Positions 1-9,283 of a stretch of 37,050 nt of DNA are shown in pieces. The first letter of the stretch is position 1. Each line of letters starts with the position of its first letter. The DNA is from Phycisphaerales bacterium (lineage in GTDB: Bacteria > Planctomycetota > Phycisphaerae > UBA1845): positions 1-37,050 of the forward strand of contig QZJT01000028.1 of the NCBI GenBank assembly GCA_003597935.1, read 5' to 3'. A program made the position numbers and the translations under genes. Under the pieces are notes generated by a model. That model was not told the DNA's origin and did no database searches. It was given only the letters and a program-made list of their open reading frames with translations.

Positions 1-3000
1 TGCCCCCAGCCAGGTGACGCCGACGACGGGGTGGTCGCCAAAGCCCTCCGCGGCGGCGTAGCGTCGGCCGTCCCACGTGATGCGTCCGCCGACGGGCGGA
101 TCGAACATAAGCGTTCCTTCCGCGCGGTCGCCGATCTCGCCTTCCTGCCGGTCGTGTACGAACACGCGTCCGGTGGCCGCGTCGAAGAACATGTAGTGGC
201 CGCGCTCGGCGGTCGGATGCGCCAGCGCATCGTTCAGGAAGACGGCGAACGCGTCGTTGGTGGTCATCGTGGTGTCCACCGCGAAGTCATACTTCGGCCC
301 GCTGGGCTGCCGGGCGGCGGCCGCCACCCTGGAATCGCTGAGGGCAAGCAGCGGCTGCGTCAGCGCCAGCGTCACCTCGCGCTCGGCCACCAGCACGTCG
401 CCCTCCTGGGCGACGCGGTAGAAGCGGATGAGGGCGCGGTGGACGACGCCGGGTTCGAGGTCGCCGGTGCGGCCGGCGTCGATAAAGAAGCGCGCGCGGG
501 CCTCGCCCCCCTCCGGGATGGGCCGCGCGTCGCGGCGCGTCAGCGCGGCGGCGAGCCAGTCTTCCTCCGGCGGGTCGTGGACGATCTCGAAGTCCCATTC
601 GAGTTCGCCGCCGCCGTCGACGACGTTGGTCAACGTGTACACCATGGCGCTGGGCCGGATGCGCCGGCCGGGAAGCCCCGCCGCCGACAGACCATCGAAC
701 GGGCGGACGGCGATGGACTCCTCGATGACCAGTTCGACGCGCCGCTCCTGGGCCGCCGGCTCGCCGGGCAGGTTGTGCTCGAACCGGATGACGGCCTCGT
801 GCCGTCCGTGGCCGAGGCGCCGGGCGGCGTCGTTGAGCGTGGCGGTGACATGGGCCGTGCCGCCGTTTTCCGGCAGGTTGACTTCACTCACGTCGAGCGT
901 GATCCACGCCACGTCCGCGTCAATGCTGACGTCGACGGGCGCGCCGGCGAAACGGTTGGTCAGCGTGTATTTCTGCGACGGCAACGGTTCGGACAACACC
1001 GGCTGCCACGGAATCTCCGGCGTGATGAGCACCGGGTCTTCCAGCGTCAACTCGACGTTTCGCCGGATGGTGTCCTGGACGCCGTTGGCCACGTCGGTGG
1101 TGACGAACTCGGCCACGGCCGTGTGCCGGCCGATGCCCAGGTCGCCGGCGCGATCGTTCAGCTTGAACCTGAAATCGAGCGCGTCGCCCACGTCGAGGCG
1201 GCCGGTGAGCGGATGCGCCGACTCCACGTCGAGCCAGTCCGCGCCGGCGATGCGCACGGCGTAATCCAGCTTGAGCGTTTGCAGGTCCTGGACGCGCTGC
1301 AGCGTGTAAACTACTTCGCCCTCGACCGGCTCGCCCCAGGTGCCGGCCAGCGCAGCCGGTTCCTCCGGCGTGACTTTCGCGGCGGGCAGGATGGTGAGCC
1401 TGACGCTGCGCTCGATGCGGCATCCGGTCGTGTCGTTGTGGAAGGACACGCGGGCTTCCTGATCGCCGGCGGTGAGCTTGTTCGCCTCGGCATTGAGCGA
1501 GACCTCGATGGCGAGCCTTCCGTGTCTGCCGGGTTCGATCGAACCGCGGGTCTCGCGCGTGCCGCGCAGGAGCGCGTCCACCCAGCCGGCGTCCGCCTGC
1601 ACCGACCAGTTCATCGCGGCGCCAGAGCGGTTTTCGATCGTGTATCGGCCCAGCGTCTGCTCGAGCGGCGTGCCGTAGATCACCGGGTCTTCGATGACCA
1701 GATCGGAGGTCGGCGTCAGGTCGAACGGCTCGCGGACTTCGAGGATGGCGAACGCCGTTGCACGTTCGAGCGTGATGCGGTTCTCGAAGGTCAGCGTCGC
1801 CACGCGGCCCGGGCGGCGCACCACGCGGAAGCCGACGTCGCTGGACGGCGCGTCGGCGGCATGCTCGCTTCGCACCGCGTTCTTGAGCGCGGCCGCGTCG
1901 GCGGCGTCCTTCCAGCTTCCGCCGCGAATGGCGCCGGCGCCGCCGCCTTCGCTGAACCGGTCTTGCATCCACTCGGCCACGTTGCCGGTCAGGTCCAGCA
2001 GGCCGCGCCGCGTGGCGGCGGCGGACGTCTGAAACTCAGATCCGTCCCCCGTCGGTCCGCCCCCCCCCGGATTGTAGAGCGTGCCGTCATAGAAGCCGGC
2101 GGGCGTTGATGCGGGTGTGTCGCTCTCGAACGGATCGCCGCTGTCGGTGAAGTTGGCGTCGGCCCTCGTCAGCGCGTCGCGACCGAAGGCGTAGGTTCGG
2201 TCCGTCTGGTCGGCGTCGTCCCAGGCGGCCGCCTTGTACCACTCGTTGAAAGCGGCGGGGTTGCGGCCGAAAACGCCGCCGTCCATCGGCAGACGGTAGC
2301 CGACCACGTTGTCGACCAGCGCCGCCCTTTCGTCGTCGTCCAGATCGCGATCGCGCCAGTCGCGCTTCGCGATCGTGACCGGCCGCCACTCCTGCGGCGT
2401 TGCACCTTCCGTATAGGCCCGCATCTGTGCCGGAAGCCCCTCGAACAGCGTCCGCCAGTTGCAGTACTTGACCGCCCCGTACCAGCTCACGCCCACCACC
2501 GGCATCACGTCCTGCCCGGAAACGGCGGCGTAACGCTTGGTGTCGGCGTTGAACGCGATCTGCCCCCCCCCGGCCGGGTCGAACAGCACGGTCGGGTCCT
2601 GCGGCGCCTCGTGGTCCGGGCCGACCTTGCCGGTTTCCTGGTCGTTGATGTAGACCCGGCCGTGGTCGGCGTCGAAGTAGAGAAACGCCCCGCGGCCGTC
2701 CTCCAGGTGGACGATCGCGTCGTTGAGGAACCGCACGTAGTCGGCGTTCGTGACTTCGCGCTTCATGATCCAGAACGTGTAGTCCGGTCCGTCGGGCTGC
2801 CGCTCGTCGGCCGAGACTTCCACCATGTCCGCCGGCGGGCGGTCGGGGCCGAGCGCTTCGGCGTCGGGCGACGCTTCCACGAAGAGATCGACCTTCGCCC
2901 CCGGCGCCACCTGCGTCGGCGCCGGCGGCTGCACGCGCAGCCAGGCGGCGCTGACGCGAATGGCCAGATCATCCAGCGTGCCCCGGCCCGAGTTGGACAG

Positions 3001-6000
3001 CCTGAACCGCAGCGCCTGCGGCGCGAACCCCCCCCCCGCAAAGCCGCTGACCCGGATCGACGGCGGCGGCGCCACGTGAATCTCGGGGACTTCGACGAAG
3101 CTCTGGGCCACGCGGAACCCGACGTAGGGCAGCGTCTGGCCGGCGGCGATCACGGACCGGCCGGAGGCTTTCAGTTCGCCCGACGCCCGGTTGTTGAAGT
3201 AATGCCCCCCCCGGGTCGCGGCCGTGCCGCCGGCCAGGCCGTGCGTCCATTCGGCCACGTTTCCGGTCAGGTCGAACAGGCCGAAGGCGTTCTCGTCGCG
3301 GCGCGTCTGGAACCGCCCGCCGTGGCTGGCGCCGTCGTAGTAGCCGGCCGGGGTGGGGCCGTCGTCGAAGGGATCGCCGCTGGCGGCGTAGTTGGCGTCC
3401 TGCCCGTCGAGAACATCGCGGCCGAAGCCGTAGACGCGATGCACCGGCTGCTGGGCGTCGGCGTCCCACGCGGCCGCCTTGTACCACTCGTCATACAGCG
3501 ACGCCCCCCCCCCGGCCGCGTCCATCGGCAGCCGGAATCCGGAGAGCAGCCGCACCACGTCGCCGCCCGTATACCGCGGACCCCAGTCCTGCGCCTGCCG
3601 CCCTTCGCTGTAGGCCCGCTCGTCCGGCGACATCTGCTGAATGATCGTCAGCCAGTTGCAGTACTTCGCCGCCCCGTACCAGCTTACGCCGACGACGGGG
3701 TGGTCCTCGTAGCCCGGCGCGGCCGCGTAGCGCCCCTCCACAAGCGACACCCGCCCGCCGATGCGCGGATCGAACAGCACCGTGGTCTGCCCGTCGCCCA
3801 GGTAGACTGCGCCGGACCGCGGGTCGAAGTTCACGTTGGCGCCGCGCTCGTTGTCCGGGTTGGCGCGGGCGTCGTTGAGGAAGCGTACGAACTGGCGGTT
3901 GGTGACTTCGGTGACGCCGAGGCGGTAGAAATGCTGCGGTCCGTCCGGCTCGATCGGCTCGGCCGGCACGCGCGCCATCGGGATGGAAACGGTGTCGCCC
4001 ACGATCAGCGTCACCACCCGCCGGCTGATTACGCCTTCGTCGCCGCACGCGCCCAGGTCCGGACGGCAGAACGTCACTGTCGCCGCGTGCGTGCCGCCCG
4101 GCAGGGCGTCGGCGGCGGCGTTGATCGACAGCGTGACCTCGGCGGTCGGGTGATTTCGGTCGAGAAAGACGGGCTTTTCCGGCAGCACGGTCAGCCATCC
4201 GCCGCCGCCGTCGTAGCGGACGTCGTGCGTGATGATGACCTCGGCGAACGGCTCGGCGTTGCGCAGCGTGTAATGGGATTCGAGTGGTTCGAACGGGCCG
4301 CCCTGCGGGCCGCTCGCTTCGACGTGGCCGTCCGGCGTGACGAAATCGAGCGTTTCAATGGTCAACTCGCGCTCGACGGCGAACTCCGGATCGGTGCGAA
4401 ACGACAGCGTCGCCTTCGTTGTACCGGGGGGGGGAACGGCGCCGTCCGGCTCGAGCGTCACCGATACGTCCGCGGTCCCCATCGCCGGCAGATCGCCTCC
4501 GGCCGGCGTCGCTTCCAGCCACGACGGAAGCGGATCGGGCGTCGTCTCCAGGCGCCACGGCAGCACGACGTCGGTCAGGCTCGCCAGGCGCAGCGTCTGA
4601 CCCTGCTGCGGCGCGAAAGGTCCGCCGAAGATGCCGGAGAACGTGACGCCCTCGGGAGGATCGACGCGGAACGCGTCCTGCACCGTCAGCGCCGCCGCCC
4701 GCTGGAACGTCGTGCCGGTGCAGGCGTCGATGATCGTGACCGTCGCCTCGTGCAGCCCGGCCGCGAGCCCGGCGCTTTCGCCGCCGTCGATTGCCAGCCA
4801 CACCGACGTCTGCCCGTGCGCGTCGACGCCGCCGCGCTTCGGATCCACAGTCAGCCACTTCGAGCTGCGCCCGGGCGGCGTTACGTCGGTCTCGAAAGCC
4901 ACCCGCAAGTCGGAGGCACTGGTCAGCACGTACTCGCGCTGCGGCGGGTCGTTCGGGCTGGCGAACTTCATCGTCGCCGTGAAAGGCGTGGCGGGCGCCA
5001 CGTCCATCGGTTCGGTGACGGTCAGCCGGACGTCGCGCTGGGTTTCCAGCCCGTCGGCACGACGGCGGAACGTGACCGTGGCGACGTTTTCCTGACCGAT
5101 CAGAAGGCCCTGGTCCTCACATCGCAGGTTGAGCCGTGCGACGATGACGACGGTTTCGCCGGCCGCGACGCGATAGTCGGATGGGGGCCTCTTACCGAAA
5201 TCCAGCCAGGGTGCGTCGCTTTCCACCTCGAATCGCATGGTCACGGCCCCGCGCGGGCCGGTGACGTTTTCTATGGTGAACTCGATGTCATCCTCCGGGT
5301 CGTACGGCCCGCCCCACGGTCCGGAGCGGCGCTGCACCTCGGGCGTGAGGGTGAATCCACCGGGTGCCGCCTGGACGACGCGGAACCCGCGCGTGGGCGA
5401 TGCGTCGCCGGCCGCGCCGGCCGCGATCGCCTGCGTCAGTTGCATCAGAAAGCCGTTGTTCGTCCACGAGCCGCCGCGGAAGCGACGCTCGGCCGGCGCG
5501 CGGGCCGCCTGGTCCTGCACCCATTCCCACACGTTGCCGGAGGCGTCGCGCAGTCCATAGTAGTTGGCGTCGAGGGCGGACTGGAACTCGCGTCCGTCGC
5601 CGATGGGGCCGTTGCCGCCCGGGTTGTAGAGCGTGCCGTCGTAGAAGCCGGCGGGCGTGGTGCGCACGGTGAAGCTCTCGAATGGATCGCTGCTGCCGGC
5701 ATAGTTGGCGTCCGCGCCGGCGATGGGGGGGTCGTCGACGTCGCGTCCGAAACCGTAGTCATGGTTGCGTCCCGCGTCCTGATCCCACGCCGATGCCTTG
5801 TACCACTCCCCGAAGGCGTGCGCCCCGGCGGCGCCGCCGTCCATCGGCAGGCGGAATCCGCGATAGCCGTCCACCAACTGCCGTCGTTCGACGTCGCTGA
5901 GGTCGCGCGTCCGCCAGTCCCCGGCCGCGATGGTCACCGGCCGCCACGCCGACAGGTCCAGCGCCGTGCCCTCACCATAGGCCCGGTGCTCGATGCTCAG

Positions 6001-6717
6001 GCCGTGTTCCAGCGTCAGCCAGTTGCAGAACTTCAGCGCCCCGTACCAGGTCACGCCCACGACGGGGTGATCGCCGCGGGCTTCGTTGGCCAGCACGTAT
6101 TCGTCCTTGACCCGGTCATAGCGCAGGTCGCCGCCGAGGGAGGCGTCGAACATTCTGGGCAGGTTGCTCGAGCCTCCGGTGCGGCCGGGCTGAGCGTCGT
6201 TGACGTGGACGTGTGAGTTGTCCAGGTCGAAGTACGTGTAATGTCCGCGCTCATTCGCAGGATTCCGCAGCGCGTCGTTGAGAAAAACGACGAATTGCGC
6301 GTTGGTGATTTCGTGAACGGATATGCGGTAATCGTAATCCGGCCCGCCCGGCTGGACGTCGACGGCGGGGATGAAGGTGAAGTCGATGTCGACGGCAGAG
6401 GCCAGCGCGCCGTTGCGGTCGAAGAAAATTGCGGCGGAATCCCATTCACCCTGGGCGACGGGCGATCGCATCACCACGGGAGAGTCCGCGCGGACCGAGG
6501 CCTGCAGTGCGCCGACCGTGCGTGTTCGTGCATGCTCAGGCAGCTCCAGGTTTTGTGCCGTCTGCGCCCACGTCGAAGCACATCCGCCCGCCACCGCGAA
6601 CACCAGGGCGATGGTCCGCCATTTTCTTCGCCCGCGGGGGGTACGATGGTAGCGAGGGGTCTCAGGCGCCGTTCTTCGCCCGGCGCGCGCATGACTGTAG
6701 CGAGGGGTCTCAGGCAC
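1..6717 (-). CDS. Giant lipoprotein with four FGE-sulfatase-fold domains and BACON/Ig-like modules (3' end outside window)
   Basis: The frame is open without a stop from about 6717 to the left edge (about 2,239 codons). A signal peptide with a lipobox (VAGGC, Cys codon at 6582) suggests an outer-membrane or surface lipoprotein. From the GTG at 6717, FGE-fold (SUMF1-type) domains lie at about residues 126-446, 922-1206, 1310-1631 and 2140 onward. Each starts with a variant of EVTNxxFVRFLNDA; the complete ones go on with HPVVGVSWYGAxKYCNWL, GFRLPMDGG, EWYKAAAWD, GNVxEW and RGGSW. About four Ig/BACON-like modules lie at 450-916, one shorter linker module at 1208-1301 and about four at 1633-2139. 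The cysteine pair that true formylglycine-generating enzymes carry after the RGGS motif is absent from the domains seen, so sulfatase activation is unlikely; binding or scaffolding is inferred. The start is uncertain: no ATG fits, and 6717 GTG is the nearest in-frame candidate, inside a tandem repeat. Confidence 0.88.
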   Translation of the reverse strand, partial: MPETPRYSHARAGRRTAPETPRYHRTPRGRRKWRTIALVFAVAGGCASTWAQTAQNLELPEHARTRTVGALQASVRADSPVVMRSPVAQGEWDSAAIFFDRNGALASAVDIDFTFIPAVDVQPGGPDYDYRISVHEITNAQFVVFLNDALRNPANERGHYTYFDLDNSHVHVNDAQPGRTGGSSNLPRMFDASLGGDLRYDRVKDEYVLANEARGDHPVVGVTWYGALKFCNWLTLEHGLSIEHRAYGEGTALDLSAWRPVTIAAGDWRTRDLSDVERRQLVDGYRGFRLPMDGGAAGAHAFGEWYKASAWDQDAGRNHDYGFGRDVDDPPIAGADANYAGSSDPFESFTVRTTPAGFYDGTLYNPGGNGPIGDGREFQSALDANYYGLRDASGNVWEWVQDQAARAPAERRFRGGSWTNNGFLMQLTQAIAAGAAGDASPTRGFRVVQAAPGGFTLTPEVQRRSGPWGGPYDPEDDIEFTIENVTGPRGAVTMRFEVESDAPWLDFGKRPPSDYRVAAGETVVIVARLNLRCEDQGLLIGQENVATVTFRRRADGLETQRDVRLTVTEPMDVAPATPFTATMKFASPNDPPQREYVLTSASDLRVAFETDVTPPGRSSKWLTVDPKRGGVDAHGQTSVWLAIDGGESAGLAAGLHEATVTIIDACTGTTFQRAAALTVQDAFRVDPPEGVTFSGIFGGPFAPQQGQTLRLASLTDVVLPWRLETTPDPLPSWLEATPAGGDLPAMGTADVSVTLEPDGAVPPPGTTKATLSFRTDPEFAVERELTIETLDFVTPDGHVEASGPQGGPFEPLESHYTLRNAEPFAEVIITHDVRYDGGGGWLTVLPEKPVFLDRNHPTAEVTLSINAAADALPGGTHAATVTFCRPDLGACGDEGVISRRVVTLIVGDTVSIPMARVPAEPIEPDGPQHFYRLGVTEVTNRQFVRFLNDARANPDNERGANVNFDPRSGAVYLGDGQTTVLFDPRIGGRVSLVEGRYAAAPGYEDHPVVGVSWYGAAKYCNWLTIIQQMSPDERAYSEGRQAQDWGPRYTGGDVVRLLSGFRLPMDAAGGGASLYDEWYKAAAWDADAQQPVHRVYGFGRDVLDGQDANYAASGDPFDDGPTPAGYYDGASHGGRFQTRRDENAFGLFDLTGNVAEWTHGLAGGTAATRGGHYFNNRASGELKASGRSVIAAGQTLPYVGFRVAQSFVEVPEIHVAPPPSIRVSGFAGGGFAPQALRFRLSNSGRGTLDDLAIRVSAAWLRVQPPAPTQVAPGAKVDLFVEASPDAEALGPDRPPADMVEVSADERQPDGPDYTFWIMKREVTNADYVRFLNDAIVHLEDGRGAFLYFDADHGRVYINDQETGKVGPDHEAPQDPTVLFDPAGGGQIAFNADTKRYAAVSGQDVMPVVGVSWYGAVKYCNWRTLFEGLPAQMRAYTEGATPQEWRPVTIAKRDWRDRDLDDDERAALVDNVVGYRLPMDGGVFGRNPAAFNEWYKAAAWDDADQTDRTYAFGRDALTRADANFTDSGDPFESDTPASTPAGFYDGTLYNPGGGGPTGDGSEFQTSAAATRRGLLDLTGNVAEWMQDRFSEGGGAGAIRGGSWKDAADAAALKNAVRSEHAADAPSSDVGFRVVRRPGRVATLTFENRITLERATAFAILEVREPFDLTPTSDLVIEDPVIYGTPLEQTLGRYTIENRSGAAMNWSVQADAGWVDALLRGTRETRGSIEPGRHGRLAIEVSLNAEANKLTAGDQEARVSFHNDTTGCRIERSVRLTILPAAKVTPEEPAALAGTWGEPVEGEVVYTLQRVQDLQTLKLDYAVRIAGADWLDVESAHPLTGRLDVGDALDFRFKLNDRAGDLGIGRHTAVAEFVTTDVANGVQDTIRRNVELTLEDPVLITPEIPWQPVLSEPLPSQKYTLTNRFAGAPVDVSIDADVAWITLDVSEVNLPENGGTAHVTATLNDAARRLGHGRHEAVIRFEHNLPGEPAAQERRVELVIEESIAVRPFDGLSAAGLPGRRIRPSAMVYTLTNVVDGGGELEWDFEIVHDPPEEDWLAAALTRRDARPIPEGGEARARFFIDAGRTGDLEPGVVHRALIRFYRVAQEGDVLVAEREVTLALTQPLLALSDSRVAAAARQPSGPKYDFAVDTTMTTNDAFAVFLNDALAHPTAERGHYMFFDAATGRVFVHDRQEGEIGDRAEGTLMFDPPVGGRITWDGRRYAAAEGFGDHPVVGVTWLGA

Positions 6718-6774
6718 CGTTCTTCGCCCGCAGGGCGCACGATCGTAGCCAGGGGCTTCAGGCGCCGTTGTTCG
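6631..6774. repeat. 48-bp tandem repeat, three copies
   Basis: Three imperfect copies begin at 6631, 6679 and 6727. Each holds a conserved core AGCGAGGGGTCTCAGGC followed by CGTTCTTCGCCC. The period is a multiple of three, so the array can be read through in the frame of the minus-strand giant lipoprotein, and it covers the 5' end of that gene. Confidence 0.85.
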
Positions 6775-6777
6775 CCC

Positions 6778-6984
6778 GGAGGACTCGACGGCGGATACGT
6801 GTACCCCGGATCGAGGCTCGCGTCTGCGATCGCGTACCCACCGCCCGGAGGACTCGGCGGCGGGTACGTGTACCCCCGATCGAGGTTCGCGCCTGCGATC
6901 GCGTGCCCACCGCCGGGAGGACTCGGCCTGGGAAAGGTCTATCCAGGATCGCAGTACGCGCCCGCGCCCGCGCGCCCGGGGGGC
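6778..6984. repeat. 69-bp tandem repeat, three copies
   Basis: Copies begin at 6778, 6847 and 6916 with GGAGGACTCGRCGGCG, directly after the 48-bp array. The period is again a multiple of three. Read on the plus strand it encodes a Gly/Pro/Tyr-rich 23-residue repeat, but no ribosome binding site or recognisable gene goes with it. From 6985 to 7258 I see no gene and no clear signal. Confidence 0.85.
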
Positions 6985-7258
6985 GGCGACGCAGTCTCGC
7001 CGCCGCTTCGGCGATCGCGAACGTGTCCTTCCGAACCTCCGTTGCGCTGCGCCCGGCCGGTGTTCGTAGGCTTCCATGCCGCTGGTTCCTGATGAGCAAA
7101 CTGGATGTGCGCGGCGCAGGCGGGGAGCCCGAAGCTCGTCTGTCCCCTCGATCGACCGTGCGCCGGGCGCACGCCATCAGGTCTATCGGTCTAATCGACG
7201 CCGGGAGGATACGGAATTCACTGAATCGGTGGAACCGACCCCGGTTGCGCCGGCGGAA

Positions 7259-7282
7259 ACACGGCGCCGGACCGCGCCGTGT
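7259..7282 (-). terminator. Perfect 9-bp hairpin just after the PKD-like lipoprotein gene
   Basis: Arms ACACGGCGC and GCGCCGTGT flank the 6-base loop CGGACC, eight bases beyond the minus-strand stop codon at 7290. There is no real T-run after it on the minus strand, so it may be a weak terminator or an mRNA-end stabiliser. Confidence 0.45.
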
Positions 7283-7289
7283 CGCCGCC

Positions 7290-8078
7290 TCACGGCCCCG
7301 CGCCGCCGCGCGGCGTGACGTAGACCGCGAAGTCGGCCGAGCGCACGTCCTGGCCCGAAGCGACCGTCAGGCGGATGAAGATGCTGGTGCTCCGGGCGGG
7401 GGCCACGAAGGAGGGCGTCAACGTGTCGGCGCGGATCAGCTCGACGGGCTCGCCGCCGATCTGGCGCCACTTGATGACGTCCGCCTTGCGCGTCTGCGGT
7501 TTGATCGTCGCCCCGAGCGTGACCGTCTGCCCGAATGCCGCGGCCAGGTCACCGTCCGCAACGAGCGTAAACGCCGATGTCGCCCCGTCATCGACGTCGC
7601 TCGGTCCATCCGACGCACCGCCGTCCGCGCCTCCGTCCGACACGAACACCAGCGGATCCAGCAGCGTCTGGTCCGCGTCGAGGATGGTCACCTGGTGGGT
7701 GGACGCGAAGACCTCGTCCCCGGCAGTGACCCGAAGTTCGAAGACCAGCGTCTCGGAGTCGTCGGCCGGTTGGGGTGCGATGAACGACGTGATGGCCGCC
7801 CGCGGGTCGTCGATCTCAACGGGGGAGCCTTCGACCTGCCGCCATTCGTACTGCAGCGTTTCGCCCCGAAGCTCGCGGTCGGCGACCGCGCCGACCAGCG
7901 TCACCCGCGTCTGCGAGGCGACGATCTGATCGGCGCCCGTATCGACGGATCCGTCGCCGCCCCGCGGGGGCAGAAGCCCGGTCGGGTCGAACTGGCACCC
8001 GGCGATCCCGGTCAGTCCGATACCGAGCATCATGCTCACGGCGCGGCCGCGCCGATGGCTTCGGCGTCCCCTTCCCAC
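7290..8078 (-). CDS. PKD/Ig-like lipoprotein
   Basis: The product is a secreted lipoprotein of about 262 residues. I chose the GTG at 8078 because AGGGGA lies about 6 bases upstream and because it leaves a normal signal peptide: a basic stretch (RRSHRRGR), a hydrophobic stretch and the lipobox IAGC at residues 25-28. An ATG further up at 8177 would give an implausibly long leader, and the ATGs at 8033 and 8030 would lose the basic region. The mature part has two repeated Ig-like units, each with a Y/KW-RQ-x-G-x-PVE motif (about residues 75-85 and 195-205), typical of PKD/REJ-like folds, separated by an acidic Gly/Asp linker rich in GGADGG. It probably acts outside the cell in binding or adhesion; no enzyme motif is visible. 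A hairpin follows the stop codon. Confidence 0.75.
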   Translation of the reverse strand: MGRGRRSHRRGRAVSMMLGIGLTGIAGCQFDPTGLLPPRGGDGSVDTGADQIVASQTRVTLVGAVADRELRGETLQYEWRQVEGSPVEIDDPRAAITSFIAPQPADDSETLVFELRVTAGDEVFASTHQVTILDADQTLLDPLVFVSDGGADGGASDGPSDVDDGATSAFTLVADGDLAAAFGQTVTLGATIKPQTRKADVIKWRQIGGEPVELIRADTLTPSFVAPARSTSIFIRLTVASGQDVRSADFAVYVTPRGGAGP

Positions 8079-8323
8079 GACTTTCCCCTCGTTGCCGCGC
8101 CGGCCGGCAGCGGCGTTCCTGCCGCCGGCGCTCCACTGCAACCACCTAAAGGTTCGATTCAATCGCCCGTCGGTCAAGCCGAACGGTCCGGTCGCCGGCC
8201 GCTCGAGGTGCCCAGCCCGATCGGCGGCGTTACCGAAAGGCCCCGACGAGATTCGACAAGACCCATAAGCCGTTCATTGACAAATGGTTAAGGCATTCGT
8301 GAGGCGTACCCTTTCCCAGCGCC

Positions 8324-8352
8324 TTGACGTGTATATCGTTTTGATATACACT
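8324..8352 (+). promoter_or_regulatory. Promoter with operator-like perfect inverted repeat ahead of the SPFH gene
   Basis: TTGACG at 8324-8329 and TACACT at 8347-8352 (17-base spacer) form a fair sigma-70-type promoter. A perfect inverted repeat, arms TGTATATC (8330-8337) and GATATACA (8343-8350) with spacer GTTTT, fills the space between the boxes. A dimeric repressor bound here would block RNA polymerase. AT-rich dyads of this type are bound by PadR-like and TetR-like regulators; no such gene lies in the window, though the ribbon-helix-helix protein downstream is another candidate. Confidence 0.7.
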
Positions 8353-8395
8353 CAATACTGATCTGCAAGTGCAGGTATCTCTTGGAGGCTTGGTG

Positions 8396-9271
8396 ATGAC
8401 ACAGGAACGAACGGTGATGACGTGGAACGGTTGGCCGATGTTGGGAGCGCTGACGCTGGCGCTGGCCGGGTGGATCGCGCTGGTCGCGTGGAGCGCCACC
8501 CGCGCACCGGTGTGGGGAACGGGCCTGGCGATCGGCATCGCGGCCGCGCTGGTCTGGTGCTTCCTGATGGCGGGGTTCTTCACGCTGCAACCGAACATGT
8601 CGGCGGTGCTGATCCTGTTCGGGGCATACAAGGGCACCAGCCGCGAATCCGGCTTCCGCTGGGCGAACCCGCTGCTGTCGAAGCACAAGGTCTCATTGCG
8701 GGCTCACAACCTCAACGGCAAGCAGCTCAAGGTCAACGACCGTCGCGGCAATCCGGTCGAGATCGCCGTCGTGGTCGTCTGGCGCGTGCAGAACACCGCC
8801 CAGGCGGTCTTCGACGTCGAGGATTACAAGGAATACGTCGAGGTGCAGAGCGAGTCGGCGGTGCGGCACCTGGCGAGTCGATACCCGTACGACACGGGCG
8901 AAGAAGAAGAGCTGTCGCTGCGCGGCAGCACCGACGAGGTTTCGAAAGATTTGCAGATCGAGCTGGCCGAGCGGCTGGTCCGCGCCGGCGTGACCGTGGA
9001 CGAGGCACGGCTCACCCATCTGGCCTTCGCCCCGGAGATCGCCGGCGCCATGCTGCGGCGGCAGCAGGCGGAGGCGATCGTGGCCGCCCGCAAGCGGATC
9101 GTCGAGGGCGCCGTGGGCATGGTCGAACTGGCCCTGACCCAGCTCGACGCGCATGGGACCATCAAGCTCGACGACGAACGGCGGGCCTCGATGGTCAGCA
9201 ACCTCCTGGTGGTGCTGTGCGGCGAGCGCGAAGCCAGCCCCGTGATCAACACGGGGTCGTTGTACGGGTGA
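8396..9271 (+). CDS. SPFH/band-7 domain membrane protein
   Basis: The product is a 291-residue membrane-anchored SPFH (stomatin/prohibitin/flotillin) protein. Two hydrophobic segments (about residues 12-33 and 40-62) precede an SPFH domain: FTLQPNMSAVLILFGAYKGT, then the strand pair GNPVEIAVVVVWRV, then VQSESAVRHLASRYPYD, and a helical part ending in AGAMLRRQQAEAIVAARKRI, the usual alanine/glutamate-rich coiled stretch. SPFH proteins form rings or microdomains in membranes and often hold proteases or stress-response partners. The start is set by GGAGG at 8384-8388, seven bases before the ATG; nine codons upstream are in frame but lack a site. It is the first gene of a probable operon with the ribbon-helix-helix gene and is probably controlled by the inverted repeat upstream. 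Confidence 0.93.
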   Translation: MTQERTVMTWNGWPMLGALTLALAGWIALVAWSATRAPVWGTGLAIGIAAALVWCFLMAGFFTLQPNMSAVLILFGAYKGTSRESGFRWANPLLSKHKVSLRAHNLNGKQLKVNDRRGNPVEIAVVVVWRVQNTAQAVFDVEDYKEYVEVQSESAVRHLASRYPYDTGEEEELSLRGSTDEVSKDLQIELAERLVRAGVTVDEARLTHLAFAPEIAGAMLRRQQAEAIVAARKRIVEGAVGMVELALTQLDAHGTIKLDDERRASMVSNLLVVLCGEREASPVINTGSLYG

Positions 9272-9283
9272 AAAGGTGTCAGG

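Noticed and set aside
2611..6216. A 1,201-codon open frame on the plus strand (and 31-2109 likewise)
   Set aside because: It lies antisense to the giant lipoprotein, has Arg/Val/Gly/His-rich composition with no domain, and is the usual shadow frame of a high-GC gene.
1..6717. Frameshifts at the C-runs that would break the minus-strand gene
   Set aside because: I checked the frame across six of the seven runs; each keeps it, and homologous domains read the same way on both sides (for example LYNPGG followed by GDGxEF).
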